From Pseudomonadota bacterium (GTDB lineage Bacteria > Pseudomonadota > Alphaproteobacteria > Rhizobiales > Rhizobiaceae), in contig JAEWPB010000061.1 in the NCBI GenBank assembly GCA_023399465.1, positions 1-14,956 on the forward strand: DNA of 14,956 bases, written 5' to 3'. The position numbers and the translations under genes were made by a program. The notes beneath the pieces are model-generated. The model was not told the DNA's origin and did no database searches. It saw only the letters and a program-made list of their open reading frames with translations. Positions 1 through 7,936 of the stretch are shown in pieces. Every line of letters starts with the position of its first letter. Position 1 is the first letter of the stretch.

Positions 1-3000
1 CCCGCGACGGGACCAGTGCCTTCACCGCGCTTTTCGTTCGCCGTCCTATCCTCGCCCTGGTCTTCAACACGCTGATCGTTGTTGCCGGTCTGGCCGCCTT
101 CTTCGGGATGGAGATCCGCGAACTGCCGGATACCGACAGTCCCGTCATCACCGTGCGCACCACCTTCGAGGGGGCCTCGCCGCAGACCGTCGATCAGGAA
201 CTGACGCGGGTGATCGAAGGGGCGGTGGCTCGCGTCAGCGGACTGAAGTCGATTTCGTCGAGTTCGCAGTTCGGCAACAGCCGCGTGACGCTGGAATTCT
301 CCGACGCGACCGACCTTTCCGTTGCCGCCAATGATGTCCGCGATGCGATCGGCCGGGTGGCGAACAACATTCCCGACGACGCCGACGAGCCGCGGATCGT
401 CAAGGCGGACTCGGATTCGCAGCCGATCATGCGGCTTGCCGTCACCTCCGACCGTCTTTCCATGGACGACCTGACGTTGCTGGTCGACAATGAGATCATC
501 GACCGGCTGGCCTCGGTCGATGGGGTCGCCGACGTGGAAACCTATGGCGACCAGGAGAAGGTATTCCGCATCGACGTCGACCAGGCGGCTCTCGCCAGCC
601 GGTCGCTGACCATCGCCGACCTCGCATCGGCGCTGGCGAGCGTCGCGCTCGACGTTCCCGCCGGTTCGCTGACCAGCACCACCCAGGACCTCGTGGTCCG
701 GGCGACGGCTAGCCTGACGACGCCCGAGGATTTCGCCAATCTCATCGTCAAGGACAAGATCCGGCTCGGTGACGTCGCGACCGTGACCCTCGGCCCCAAG
801 GACGGGACCACCTCGTTGCGCTCGAATGGCGTGACCGGCATTGGCCTTGGGGTGATCCGGCAGGCGCAGTCCAACACGCTCGACATCTCGAACGGCGTCA
901 AGGCCCAGGTCGAGCGGCTGTCGCAGACCCTGCCGGAGGGAACCCGCATCGCCATCACCAGTGATGACGCGGTGTTCATCCAGGGGGCGATCGACGAGGT
1001 CGAAATCGCCCTGGTGCTGTCGGCGCTGATCGTCGTCGGTGTCATCTATCTGTTCCTGCGCGACTGGCGGGCCACCATCATTCCGGCGCTGTCCATGCCG
1101 GTGGCGCTGATCGGCACGCTTGCGGCGATCTATCTGGTGGGCTTCTCCATCAACATCCTGACCCTGCTGGCGATCGTGCTCGCGACCGGTCTGGTGGTCG
1201 ATGACGCCATCGTGGTGCTGGAAAACATCGTGCGGCGGCGCGGCCAGGGGCTCGGGCCGCGGGCCGCGGCAATTATCGGCACCCGCGAGGTGTTCTTTGC
1301 CGTGGTTGCGACCACGGCGACGCTTGCGGCCGTCTTCATCCCGCTGTCATTCCTGCCCGGCCAGGTCGGCGGCCTGTTCCGCGAATTCGGTTTCGTGCTT
1401 GCCTTTGCGGTCGGCTTGTCGTCGCTGGTAGCCCTGACGCTCTGTCCGATGCTCGCCTCGCGGATGCTGACAAAGGACATGTCCGATCACGACAACACGG
1501 TAACCGGCTGGATCGGCGCGAAGTTCGCCAGCTTCTACCGGGTGACGCTCAACGCCTGTCTCAATGCGCCGCTGATCGTGCTTGTCGTGTCGGTGCTGTT
1601 CGCCGGTGCTGCGTTGCTGACCTTCAATGCGGTGACCAGCGAGCTGACCCCGCGCGAGGACCGCGCCCTGGTGATGCTGCGCCTGACCGCGCCGCAGGGC
1701 GTGAGCCGCGACTATACGCTCGACCAGATCCGGCGCGTGGAGGAAAACCTGCAGCCGCTGCTCGACAGCGGCGAGATCCGCAACATCTATTCGATCGCCG
1801 GCCAGAACAATTCGTCGAACAGCGGCTTCATGGTGGTGACGCTGGCGCCGTGGAGCGAGCGCGAGCGCAGTCAGGACCAGATCGTCGGCGATATCAATGC
1901 CGCGACCGCCAAGGTTCCCGCACTGCGCGCCAACACCATCCAGCCGAACAGCCTGCGCATTCGCGGCGCCGGTAGTGGCCTGCAGATTGCGCTTCTCGGC
2001 AGCAGCCACGATGCGCTGACCGAAGCCGCCACGAAGCTGGTCCACCAGCTGGAAGACAGTGGAAAGTACGATACGCCGCGCCTGAGCAACGAGCCGACCC
2101 AGGCGCAGTTGTCCGTGACCATCGACCGTGAGCGCGCCTCCGATCTCGGCATCAACATCACCGGCCTGTCGTCGGCGATGCAGTCGCTGCTCGACGGCCG
2201 CTCGATCGTCGACGTCTTCGTCGATGGCGAGGCCTATCCGGTGATGCTGACGTCCACGACCCGGCCGCTCGACGATCCGACCGATCTCGAGAACATCTTC
2301 CTGCAGACCGCCGACGGCAAGATCGTGCCGATGTCCGTCATCGCCTCGTTGCAGGAACGCTCGGTGGCGCCGCAGCTGACCCGCGAGGAGCAACTGGCGG
2401 CGGTGGCGATCACGGTCGGGCTGAAGCCTGGCACGTCGCTCGGGCAGGCGCTCGCCGACGTCACTGAAGTTGCCGAACCGCTGCTGCCGCCGGGGGCGCG
2501 CATCCTGCCGCTCGCCGAAGCGGCGACGCTGGCCGACAATACCAGCAGCATGGCGCTGACCTTCGGCTTTGCTATCGTCATCATCTTCCTGGTGCTGGCG
2601 GCGCAGTTCGAGAGCGTGCTGAGCTCGATCATCATCATGTCGACGGTGCCGCTGGGTCTTGCCTGCGCGGTCTTTGCCCTGATCATCACCGGATCGAGCC
2701 TCAACATCTACAGCCAGATCGGGTTGGTGCTTCTCGTCGGGGTGATGGCGAAGAACGGCATCCTGATCGTCGAATTCGCCAACCAGCTTCGCGACAAGGG
2801 CGAAGGCGTGCGGGAGGCGATCGTCAAGGCCTGCGCCCTTCGCCTGCGGCCGGTGATGATGACGATGATCGCGACCATCCTCGGCGGCGTGCCGCTGGTC
2901 CTCGCCCAGGGCGCAGGTGCCGAGGCGCGCATCGCGCTCGGCTGGGTGATCGTCGGCGGTCTCGGCTTCGCGACGCTGGTGACGCTCTACATCACGCCGG

Positions 3001-3122
3001 TTGCCTATCTGATGATTGCCCGCTTCGCCAACCCGCATGCGGACGAGGAAAAGCGCCTGCAGCAGGAGCTGACCGACGCCGCAAGGCTCGAGGGCGCCAG
3101 GCGGCTGGAGATTGCCGAATAA
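1..3122 (+). CDS. RND-family (HAE-1 type) multidrug efflux permease, 5' end cut by window
   Basis: Inner-membrane proton-driven pump of the AcrB/MexB superfamily, which normally exports drugs or amphiphilic compounds with a membrane-fusion protein and an outer-membrane channel. The frame is open from base 3, and the first residues (FVRRPILALVFNTLIVVAGL) are the usual first transmembrane helix, so the true start lies just before the window; only about the first ten residues should be missing. 1039 residues are visible, against about 1050 for AcrB. Numbering from base 3, the TM4 proton-relay pair is Asp400-Asp401 (GLVVDDAIVVLEN), the TM10 lysine is Lys917 (VMAKNGILIVEF) and the TM11 arginine is Arg949 (RLRPVMMT). 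These match AcrB D407/D408, K940 and R971, so the pump looks functional. Two large periplasmic loops and two six-helix halves are present. No fusion protein or channel gene is in the window; the fusion protein is probably just upstream. The substrate cannot be told from sequence. Confidence 0.94.
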   Translation, partial: RDGTSAFTALFVRRPILALVFNTLIVVAGLAAFFGMEIRELPDTDSPVITVRTTFEGASPQTVDQELTRVIEGAVARVSGLKSISSSSQFGNSRVTLEFSDATDLSVAANDVRDAIGRVANNIPDDADEPRIVKADSDSQPIMRLAVTSDRLSMDDLTLLVDNEIIDRLASVDGVADVETYGDQEKVFRIDVDQAALASRSLTIADLASALASVALDVPAGSLTSTTQDLVVRATASLTTPEDFANLIVKDKIRLGDVATVTLGPKDGTTSLRSNGVTGIGLGVIRQAQSNTLDISNGVKAQVERLSQTLPEGTRIAITSDDAVFIQGAIDEVEIALVLSALIVVGVIYLFLRDWRATIIPALSMPVALIGTLAAIYLVGFSINILTLLAIVLATGLVVDDAIVVLENIVRRRGQGLGPRAAAIIGTREVFFAVVATTATLAAVFIPLSFLPGQVGGLFREFGFVLAFAVGLSSLVALTLCPMLASRMLTKDMSDHDNTVTGWIGAKFASFYRVTLNACLNAPLIVLVVSVLFAGAALLTFNAVTSELTPREDRALVMLRLTAPQGVSRDYTLDQIRRVEENLQPLLDSGEIRNIYSIAGQNNSSNSGFMVVTLAPWSERERSQDQIVGDINAATAKVPALRANTIQPNSLRIRGAGSGLQIALLGSSHDALTEAATKLVHQLEDSGKYDTPRLSNEPTQAQLSVTIDRERASDLGINITGLSSAMQSLLDGRSIVDVFVDGEAYPVMLTSTTRPLDDPTDLENIFLQTADGKIVPMSVIASLQERSVAPQLTREEQLAAVAITVGLKPGTSLGQALADVTEVAEPLLPPGARILPLAEAATLADNTSSMALTFGFAIVIIFLVLAAQFESVLSSIIIMSTVPLGLACAVFALIITGSSLNIYSQIGLVLLVGVMAKNGILIVEFANQLRDKGEGVREAIVKACALRLRPVMMTMIATILGGVPLVLAQGAGAEARIALGWVIVGGLGFATLVTLYITPVAYLMIARFANPHADEEKRLQQELTDAARLEGARRLEIAE

Positions 3123-3125
3123 CGG

Positions 3126-3152
3126 AAAAAGCCGCCCACGGGGCGGCTTTTT
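3126..3152. terminator. Bidirectional rho-independent terminator
   Basis: Perfect 12-bp stem (3126-3137 with 3141-3152), loop ACG. The stem begins with A5 and ends with T5, so it reads as a terminator on both strands. It sits 3 nt after the RND stop codon and 25 nt beyond the stop of the convergent hydrolase, and so serves both genes. Confidence 0.9.
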
Positions 3153-3177
3153 CATATCATCGCTCGCGAATGCGTCC

Positions 3178-4050
3178 TCAGTCGATAAGCTCGAACTGTT
3201 CCGGCCAGTCGCGGTGCGTGGCGACCTGACCCTCGGTGCGCAAGCGCCGAACCTCGGCAAGATCGATCTCGCAGAACAGCCATTCGCTCTTCGCCGGCGA
3301 CAGCTCCGCGCTCTCGGCAAAGACGCCGCTCGGCGGCATGCCGTAGTCCGACGGCACGTAGAGGGCGGCGCGACCGACATTCTCGTCGACGGCGGGCGAC
3401 CAGGGCGCAAGGCCGACGGTCGGCGAGACCAGCACCGCGATCTGGTTTTCGAGTGCCCGTGCCTGCGCGCCGATGCGCACGCGGTAGTATCCGGCTTCCT
3501 TGTCGGTGCAGCTCGGCGACAGGATCATGTCCACGCCGAGGTCGGTGAGCCGGCGGGCGAGCATCGGGAACTCGTTGTCGTAGCAGATCAGGATGCCGAA
3601 GCGTCCAATCGGCGTGTCGAACGCCTTGACCCCACGGCCTGCCGAGACGAACCATTGCTCGCGCTCGAAGCGGGTCATCATCAGCTTGTCCTGCGTACCG
3701 ATCAGCCCGTTCGGGCCGAAGAACCAGGCGCGGTTGCGATAGACGCCGTCGGGGTCCTTGACCGGTGCCGAGCCGGGCACGAAGTAGATGCCGAGATCGC
3801 GGGCGATTTCCTCGCAAAGCTCGACCCAGCGCGGGATCAGGGTCTGCATGTCGGCGATCGACTGATGCAGGTCGGAGCGCGCGTCCGGCGCCAGCTGGCC
3901 GGTCAGCACCATGGCCGAATATTCCGGCAACACCAGCAGTTCGGCACCCATGTCCTTGGCCTCGCGGCATAGCGTCATCAGGTGGTGGGCATAGCTTTCC
4001 CAGGTTTCGATCAGGTCGATGGAATACTGGCAGGCGGCGATCTTGAGCAT
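3178..4050 (-). CDS. Carbon-nitrogen hydrolase (nitrilase superfamily)
   Basis: A 290-residue single-domain member of the nitrilase/amidase superfamily, which hydrolyses non-peptide C-N bonds (amides, nitriles, carbamoyl groups), normally in the cytoplasm. The catalytic triad is complete: Glu43 (LVLPEYSA), Lys122 (TQDKLMMT) and Cys156 (ILICYDNEFP), with normal spacing and family length. There is no signal peptide. Its ATG shares one base with the stop codon of the upstream GNAT gene (TGATG), so the two are probably translationally coupled and act together. In some bacteria (for example Bacillus YhcX) the same two domains are fused, GNAT first, which is also the gene order here. The substrate is unknown; the family call is firm, any specific amidase name would be a guess. 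A shared terminator follows the stop codon. Confidence 0.93.
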   Translation of the reverse strand: MLKIAACQYSIDLIETWESYAHHLMTLCREAKDMGAELLVLPEYSAMVLTGQLAPDARSDLHQSIADMQTLIPRWVELCEEIARDLGIYFVPGSAPVKDPDGVYRNRAWFFGPNGLIGTQDKLMMTRFEREQWFVSAGRGVKAFDTPIGRFGILICYDNEFPMLARRLTDLGVDMILSPSCTDKEAGYYRVRIGAQARALENQIAVLVSPTVGLAPWSPAVDENVGRAALYVPSDYGMPPSGVFAESAELSPAKSEWLFCEIDLAEVRRLRTEGQVATHRDWPEQFELID

Positions 4051-4637
4051 CAGGCGATTTCCTTGATCCAGAACGACATGGGCTTGGCGCTGTCGGTCGT
4101 CTCGTCCAGGTCGCGCCAGCTGAAGGTGGTGTTGAGTTCCTGATGGTGGCGGTAGCCGCGCTTGCCCCAGAAGTCGTTGAGCGGCACGTAGTCTTCAGGC
4201 CGGCGCGGATGGTCCGCGGGGCGTTCGACGGCGCAGAACGAGGTCCAGCCGAAGCGGCCGAGCCGCTTAGCATATGCCTCGCGCTCCTCGAAGAAGCGCA
4301 CGCCGATGCCGTGGCCGCGATATTCGGGCAGCAGCACCGATTCCCCGAAATAGAAGATGCGCGCCGGATCCCAGCCGTTGGCGACGAACGGCGCCTGCAC
4401 TTCGGCGGTTTCGTCGGTCATCGGCATGCCGGTCGAGGCACCGACGATGCGCTCGCCGTCGAGCGCCAGCACGAACAGGCTCTCCGGCGAGGCGGCATAG
4501 GTCGAGAGATACTGGCTCTCGTAGCCGGGCGAGCCGTCGTAGAGATAGGGGAAGGCGCGGAAGACGGTGGTCCTGAGGCGCGCGAGGTCGCCGATATAGG
4601 GCGCGACGGCGCTTCCGTGAAAGACTTCAATATTCAT
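4050..4637 (-). CDS. GNAT-family N-acetyltransferase coupled to the hydrolase
   Basis: A 195-residue protein with the GNAT acetyl-CoA-binding motif A, seen as VLLPEYRGHGIG (Arg107 to Gly112) followed by the helix VRFFEEREAYAKRLG. It should move an acyl group from acyl-CoA to an amine, but the acceptor is not known. The frame stays open far upstream (to 4901), but that part runs antisense through the divergent NTF2-like gene. The ATG at 4637 gives a normal GNAT N-terminus (MNIEVFHGSAVAPYIGDLA), so it was chosen; the only SD-like bases are GGAA about 12 nt upstream, which is weak. The stop codon overlaps the start of the hydrolase gene, and a GNAT-nitrilase fusion in other bacteria supports a joint function. 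Confidence 0.87.
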   Translation of the reverse strand: MNIEVFHGSAVAPYIGDLARLRTTVFRAFPYLYDGSPGYESQYLSTYAASPESLFVLALDGERIVGASTGMPMTDETAEVQAPFVANGWDPARIFYFGESVLLPEYRGHGIGVRFFEEREAYAKRLGRFGWTSFCAVERPADHPRRPEDYVPLNDFWGKRGYRHHQELNTTFSWRDLDETTDSAKPMSFWIKEIA

Positions 4638-4745
4638 CGATGCGATACGTTCCAAATTGTGTCCGCCGCAGTTATACATTTGGCGAACAAATTGCACGAC
4701 CGCGATTCTGCGGGCGTGCGCAACAAAATAGACATGAGGACGAAC
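4638..4745. promoter_or_regulatory. Divergent promoter region between GNAT and NTF2-like genes
   Basis: This 108-bp gap must hold the promoters of both the GNAT-hydrolase pair and the NTF2-like gene. On the minus strand, TATAAC (4676-4671) is a good -10 candidate, 34 nt before the GNAT ATG, but no clear -35 lies 16-18 nt upstream. On the plus strand no convincing -35/-10 pair was seen. The strong SD for the NTF2-like gene (AGGA, 4737-4740) is at the right edge. Confidence 0.4.
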
Positions 4746-5147
4746 ATGAGTGCAACCGACATCATCCGCGCCTACTACGACGCTTTCAACAGTCAGGACA
4801 TGGAGGCATTCCTTAACCTTCTGACTGATGATGTGGTGCACGACATCAACCAGGGCGCATGCCAGACCGGCAAGGATGCCTTCCGTTCGTTCATGGACCA
4901 CATGAACCGCTGCTACAGGGAACAGCTCACCGACATGGTCATCATGGGCAGCGCCGACGGCACCCGCGGCGCGGCCGAGTTCGTCGTCAACGGCGAGTAC
5001 CTGGTGACCGACGAGGGCCTGCCGGAAGCCAACGGCCAGACCTACAAGCTGCCGGCCGGCGCCTTCTTCGAGATCCGCGACGGCAAGGTCGCGCGCATCA
5101 CCAACTACTACAATCTCAACGACTGGATCGCCCAGGTCGGCGCCTGA
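4746..5147 (+). CDS. NTF2/SnoaL-fold protein, ketosteroid-isomerase related
   Basis: A 133-residue protein of the NTF2-like alpha+beta barrel superfamily. It has the typical start IIRAYYDAFNSQDMEAFLNLLTDD, then the core strand signature VVHDINQG, and ends in AGAFFEIRDGKVARITNYYNLNDWIAQ. The fold is shared by isomerases, hydratases, cyclases and non-enzymatic binding proteins, so no reaction is assigned. The ATG at 4746 is chosen because AGGA lies 5 nt upstream. An in-frame ATG at 4734 has no ribosome binding site of its own and actually overlaps that SD. The gene is divergent from the GNAT-hydrolase pair, which hints at shared regulation or substrate. It is probably monocistronic, since more than 200 bp separate it from the next gene. 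Confidence 0.88.
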   Translation: MSATDIIRAYYDAFNSQDMEAFLNLLTDDVVHDINQGACQTGKDAFRSFMDHMNRCYREQLTDMVIMGSADGTRGAAEFVVNGEYLVTDEGLPEANGQTYKLPAGAFFEIRDGKVARITNYYNLNDWIAQVGA

Positions 5148-5154
5148 TTCAGGC

Positions 5155-5183
5155 TGGCGGCGGAGGCCGATCCTTCGCCGCCA
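5155..5183 (+). terminator. Possible terminator hairpin without T-tract
   Basis: Stem TGGCGGCG (5155-5162) with CGCCGCCA (5176-5183), 13-nt loop, starting 8 nt after the stop codon of the NTF2-like gene. No run of T follows, so it may only stabilise the 3' end or assist Rho-dependent termination. Confidence 0.3.
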
Positions 5184-5368
5184 TCGCCCGTGAAGATCCG
5201 GTATTGCTTGCCCCCGTTGCTGCGTATTGCCCGGATCCGGCGGAAAAAGTCTGTGAAAAAGCTCTGCTTTTGCGATTTTCCCGTCGTTTTCGAGGGGGCA
5301 GGCTTCATCTTCTCGCCCTAATCCCTGCTATGAGGGTTAACCGGACACTAATGGGGACAATCGATTCC

Positions 5369-6031
5369 ATGATGAAGAAAATTGCGATCGTCGCAGTTTG
5401 CGCGACCTATCTTTCTGCCTGCACCACGACCGATCCCTATACGGGCGAGCAGAAAGTCTCGAATACCGCGGGTGGTGCTGCAATCGGTGCGGGCGTTGGC
5501 GCGCTTGCCGGTCTCGCCGTCGGCAACTCGGCGGTCGGCCGCCGCAATGCGGCGCTGATCGGCGCCGGCGTCGGTGCGCTCGCAGGTGGCGCGCTCGGCA
5601 ACTACATGGACAACCAGGAAGCCGAACTGCGCGCCCAGTTGCAGAGCACCGGCGTCTCGGTGACGCGCGTCGGCGACCGCATCATCCTCAACATGCCGTC
5701 CAACATCACGTTTGCGACCGACCAGGACCAGATCCAGCCGGCGTTCTACTCGACGCTGAGCTCGGTGGCGATCGTGCTGCGCAAGTTCAACCGCACGCTG
5801 ATCGACGTCAACGGCCATACGGACTCGACCGGAAGCCTGGCGCACAACCAGGCGCTCTCCGAACGCCGCGCGGCCTCGGTTGCCAACTTCCTGGCCGAGC
5901 AGGGCATCGAACAGCGTCGCGTTTCCTCGATGGGCTTCGGCCCGAACCAGCCGGTCGCGTCGAACGCGTCTGAAGCCGGTCGCGCCCAGAACCGCCGCGT
6001 CGAGATCGCCATCGCGCCGATCAGCTCCTGA
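5369..6031 (+). CDS. OmpA-family outer-membrane lipoprotein with glycine-zipper domain (YiaD-like)
   Basis: A 220-residue envelope lipoprotein. The signal peptide MMKKIAIVAVCATYLSAC ends in a lipobox (LSAC); Cys18 would be lipidated, and Thr at +2 fits sorting to the outer membrane. A glycine-zipper segment follows (AIGAGVGALAGLAVGN, then LIGAGVGALAGGALGN). The C-terminal half is an OmpA-like peptidoglycan-binding domain. Asp152 (NGHTDSTG) and Arg167 (LSERRA) are the residues that hold the diaminopimelate carboxylate in this family, and the closing NRRVEI motif is present. The layout and motifs (CTTTDPYTGE, GVSVTR, NMPSNITF) closely match E. coli YiaD. It probably anchors the outer membrane to peptidoglycan. 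Start: ATG at 5369, with GGGGA 11 nt upstream; ATG 5372 or 5351 are in frame and possible. It has its own terminator. Confidence 0.92.
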   Translation: MMKKIAIVAVCATYLSACTTTDPYTGEQKVSNTAGGAAIGAGVGALAGLAVGNSAVGRRNAALIGAGVGALAGGALGNYMDNQEAELRAQLQSTGVSVTRVGDRIILNMPSNITFATDQDQIQPAFYSTLSSVAIVLRKFNRTLIDVNGHTDSTGSLAHNQALSERRAASVANFLAEQGIEQRRVSSMGFGPNQPVASNASEAGRAQNRRVEIAIAPISS

Positions 6032-6053
6032 TTGCGGCACCTTCCGAACCAGG

Positions 6054-6080
6054 AAAGGCGGTCCTCGGACCGCCTTTTTT
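6054..6080 (+). terminator. Rho-independent terminator of the OmpA-lipoprotein gene
   Basis: AAAGGCGGTCC (6054-6064) pairs with GGACCGCCTTT (6067-6077), and a T6 run ends at 6080. The hairpin begins 22 nt after the stop codon. Confidence 0.9.
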
Positions 6081-6109
6081 CGTTGCATGTGGCCGCCCGC
6101 TGAACGCGA

Positions 6110-6143
6110 TTGCGCCGGGCGGCCCGAAGACCGCCCGGCGCAA
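6110..6143 (-). terminator. Strong GC-rich hairpin at the 3' end of the permease gene
   Basis: Perfect 13-bp stem (6110-6122 with 6131-6143), 8-nt loop, 18 nt beyond the permease stop codon on the minus strand. There is no T-tract on either side, so it is a non-canonical terminator or a 3'-end stabiliser between two convergent genes. Confidence 0.5.
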
Positions 6144-6161
6144 ATTGCTTGAGGCTGCGGT

Positions 6162-7616
6162 TCAGGCGTTGGCGCCGACACGCGCCGCGGCCTTGTTGCC
6201 GCCGAGCGCGTAGTAGATGCTGCCGGCAATCCCGACGCCGAAGAACCAGCCGTACACGCCCCACCAGCTCGGCAGCCAGTCGGTCAGGTTCGGCAGGATG
6301 CTTGAAAACAGGATGCCGATGCCGGAAGCGATCAGGGCATTGATGTGCCAGCCGTTGTGGAAGCGGTATTCGCCATCCTCGCGGTAGAGCGCTTCGACGT
6401 CGAGCCTGCCTTTGCGGATCAGGTAGTAGTCGACCATCATCACGCCAAATATCGGGCCCATGGTCGATCCGATCACGCCGACGAAGGTCGCGGCGCTGCC
6501 TTCCCACGGTGCGAACGGATAGAGCGCCAGCGCGATCAGAGCGGCGATGTAGCCGCCGCGCTTGAAGTTGATGTGCTTCGGAAAGACGTTGGCGAAGTCG
6601 AATGCCGGCGAGACGAAGTTCGCAACGACGTTGATCCCGAGGGTCGCGACGGCGAAGGTCAGGGCCGCGAGCAGCGCCAGGAACCAGCTGTCGAACTTGG
6701 CCGAAATCTGGCCGGGGTGCAGAAGCACTTCGCCGTAGACGTTGTAGGCGGCGATCGTCGTGACGCCGGCGAAGAGCGAAAAGAGAACGAGATTGACCGG
6801 CAGCCCCCAGAGATTGCCCTTGCGAAGCGAGGCTTCACTCGGCGAGTAACGCGAGAAGTCGCAGAAGTTCAGATAAAGGGCCGAGAAATAGGTGACCCAG
6901 ATTGCGGCGACCGCCATCAGTGACGCCCAGGAACCGGGCAGGCCGGGAACACCCGCGTCCTTGGTCTTTTCAAGCAGGACTTCCATCGGGATGTCGCTCG
7001 AGAAGGCGAAGCTTCCGGATTTGACGCAGAGGTAGATGGCAAGAAGCAGCATCATCACCCAGACTGCCGGTCCGGCCCAGTCCTGGAACCGGCGAACGGT
7101 CTCCATGCCGCGCTGAATGATCAGCAGCTGCAGGGCCCAGACGACGACAAAGCAGATGACCTCAAGGCCGGAATGGCTGAGGAAATGCACGTTCTGGTGA
7201 AATGCGAGCATGTCCTCATTGCGGATCAGCAATGCGACGATCGCGCCGGAGGCCGCCGCCGTCTGGGCGCCATACCAGAAGCAAGCGACGATGGCGCGCA
7301 CGAGTGCCGGGAAGTTGGCGCCCCAGATGCCGAACGACGCTCGCGCCAGAACCGGAAACGGAACGCCGGTGCGCACCCCGGCGATGCCGACCAGGTTCAT
7401 GAGGAAGTAGATGATCATCGAGCCGATGCCGATGGCGATCAGGAAGTTGACGAAGCCGCCGCAAAACAGAAAAAGGCTTGCGGCCAGATAGTATCCCCAC
7501 AGACTGTGAACGTCCGACGTCCAGACGTTGAATATACTGAAAGCGCCCCAGTTGCGTTCTTTAGCGGGCGCAAGATCCTCATTGTAGAGTGATGGCGATG
7601 AGCCTGGAATTGACAT
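6162..7616 (-). CDS. NCS1-family nucleobase/hydantoin-type cation symporter
   Basis: A 484-residue inner-membrane carrier with about 12 hydrophobic helices. The N-terminal signature NEDLAPAKERNWGAFSIFNVW is typical of NCS1 (Mhp1, PucI, CodB relatives), which import hydantoins, allantoin, uracil, cytosine or similar rings with Na+ or H+. Other family marks are FWYGAQTAAASG in TM3 (the Trp and Gln seen at the Mhp1 substrate site), LNFCDFSRY and VVANFVSPAFDFAN. Substrate choice cannot be read with confidence. ATG 7616 is preferred over the in-frame ATG at 7634 because the G9 tract between them then serves as the SD at 7-nt spacing. It is divergent from a FAD-linked 2-hydroxyacid oxidase; no ring-opening enzyme is in the window, so the catabolic context is open. 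Confidence 0.9.
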   Translation of the reverse strand: MSIPGSSPSLYNEDLAPAKERNWGAFSIFNVWTSDVHSLWGYYLAASLFLFCGGFVNFLIAIGIGSMIIYFLMNLVGIAGVRTGVPFPVLARASFGIWGANFPALVRAIVACFWYGAQTAAASGAIVALLIRNEDMLAFHQNVHFLSHSGLEVICFVVVWALQLLIIQRGMETVRRFQDWAGPAVWVMMLLLAIYLCVKSGSFAFSSDIPMEVLLEKTKDAGVPGLPGSWASLMAVAAIWVTYFSALYLNFCDFSRYSPSEASLRKGNLWGLPVNLVLFSLFAGVTTIAAYNVYGEVLLHPGQISAKFDSWFLALLAALTFAVATLGINVVANFVSPAFDFANVFPKHINFKRGGYIAALIALALYPFAPWEGSAATFVGVIGSTMGPIFGVMMVDYYLIRKGRLDVEALYREDGEYRFHNGWHINALIASGIGILFSSILPNLTDWLPSWWGVYGWFFGVGIAGSIYYALGGNKAAARVGANA

Positions 7617-7634
7617 TGTTGTTCCCCCCCCCAT
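7617..7634 (-). promoter_or_regulatory. Ribosome binding site inside a G9 homopolymer
   Basis: On the minus strand an ATG at 7634 runs straight into nine G (7632-7624), then AACAACA, then the chosen ATG at 7616. The G-run plus following A acts as the SD. A change in tract length would alter SD spacing, and would shift the upstream ATG out of frame. Confidence 0.55.
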
Positions 7635-7666
7635 TTCGTCCTGGAGATCCCACGGACGGAAGGGAG

Positions 7667-7683
7667 GTTAATTCGTCATTAAC
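7667..7683. promoter_or_regulatory. Perfect inverted repeat, candidate operator
   Basis: GTTAATTCGTCATTAAC: 6-bp arms around a 5-bp spacer, 51 bp upstream of the permease start. It contains a T-N11-A dyad, compatible with a LysR-type site, but no regulator gene is in the window. A minus-strand TTGACA (7712-7707) lies near it without a well-spaced -10. The whole gap 7635-7936 shows no credible gene. Confidence 0.4.
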
Positions 7684-7830
7684 TGCCGGTCTAGTGATTT
7701 TGAACTTGTCAACCTAGCCAATAGTTCTATTCCACACGTTTTTCCGCGCCCACGCGATGGGCGTGGCTTGCCTCATGGTTTTTCTGGACAAGCCCGAGCA
7801 TTCTGTCCCATATCACCCTAAGCCGCCGCG

Positions 7831-7843
7831 GTTGACGGTCAAC
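7831..7843. promoter_or_regulatory. Perfect 13-bp palindrome upstream of the FAD oxidase
   Basis: GTTGAC-G-GTCAAC, 93 bp before the oxidase ATG. It is a plausible dimeric regulator site, unrelated in sequence to the repeat at 7667. A short hairpin (CCACGC 7750-7755 with GCGTGG 7761-7766) lies between the two repeats. Confidence 0.35.
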
Positions 7844-7936
7844 ATCCCGTGCCGGATCGCGGAGCACGGCGGGCGTCGCCTGCGACAGCCGGTCGGGCCC
7901 GTGGCGCTATCGCAGGAATTGTCAGGAGTTGATGCC

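Noticed and set aside
1347..3410. Long minus-strand open frame (687 codons) opposite the RND gene
   Set aside because: Antisense shadow typical of high-GC coding sequence: low-complexity Arg/His/Gln-rich product, while the plus strand encodes an intact RND pump.
4638..4901. N-terminal extension of the GNAT gene
   Set aside because: The open frame continues but would run antisense into the NTF2-like gene; the protein already starts normally at 4637.
5195..5237. GATCCGG / CCGGATC inverted repeat
   Set aside because: Seven-bp arms with a 29-nt loop and no T-tract; too weak to call a terminator or operator.
7757..7936. N-terminal extension of the FAD oxidase
   Set aside because: The extra 60 residues do not resemble a signal or family domain, and AGGAG is well placed for ATG 7937.
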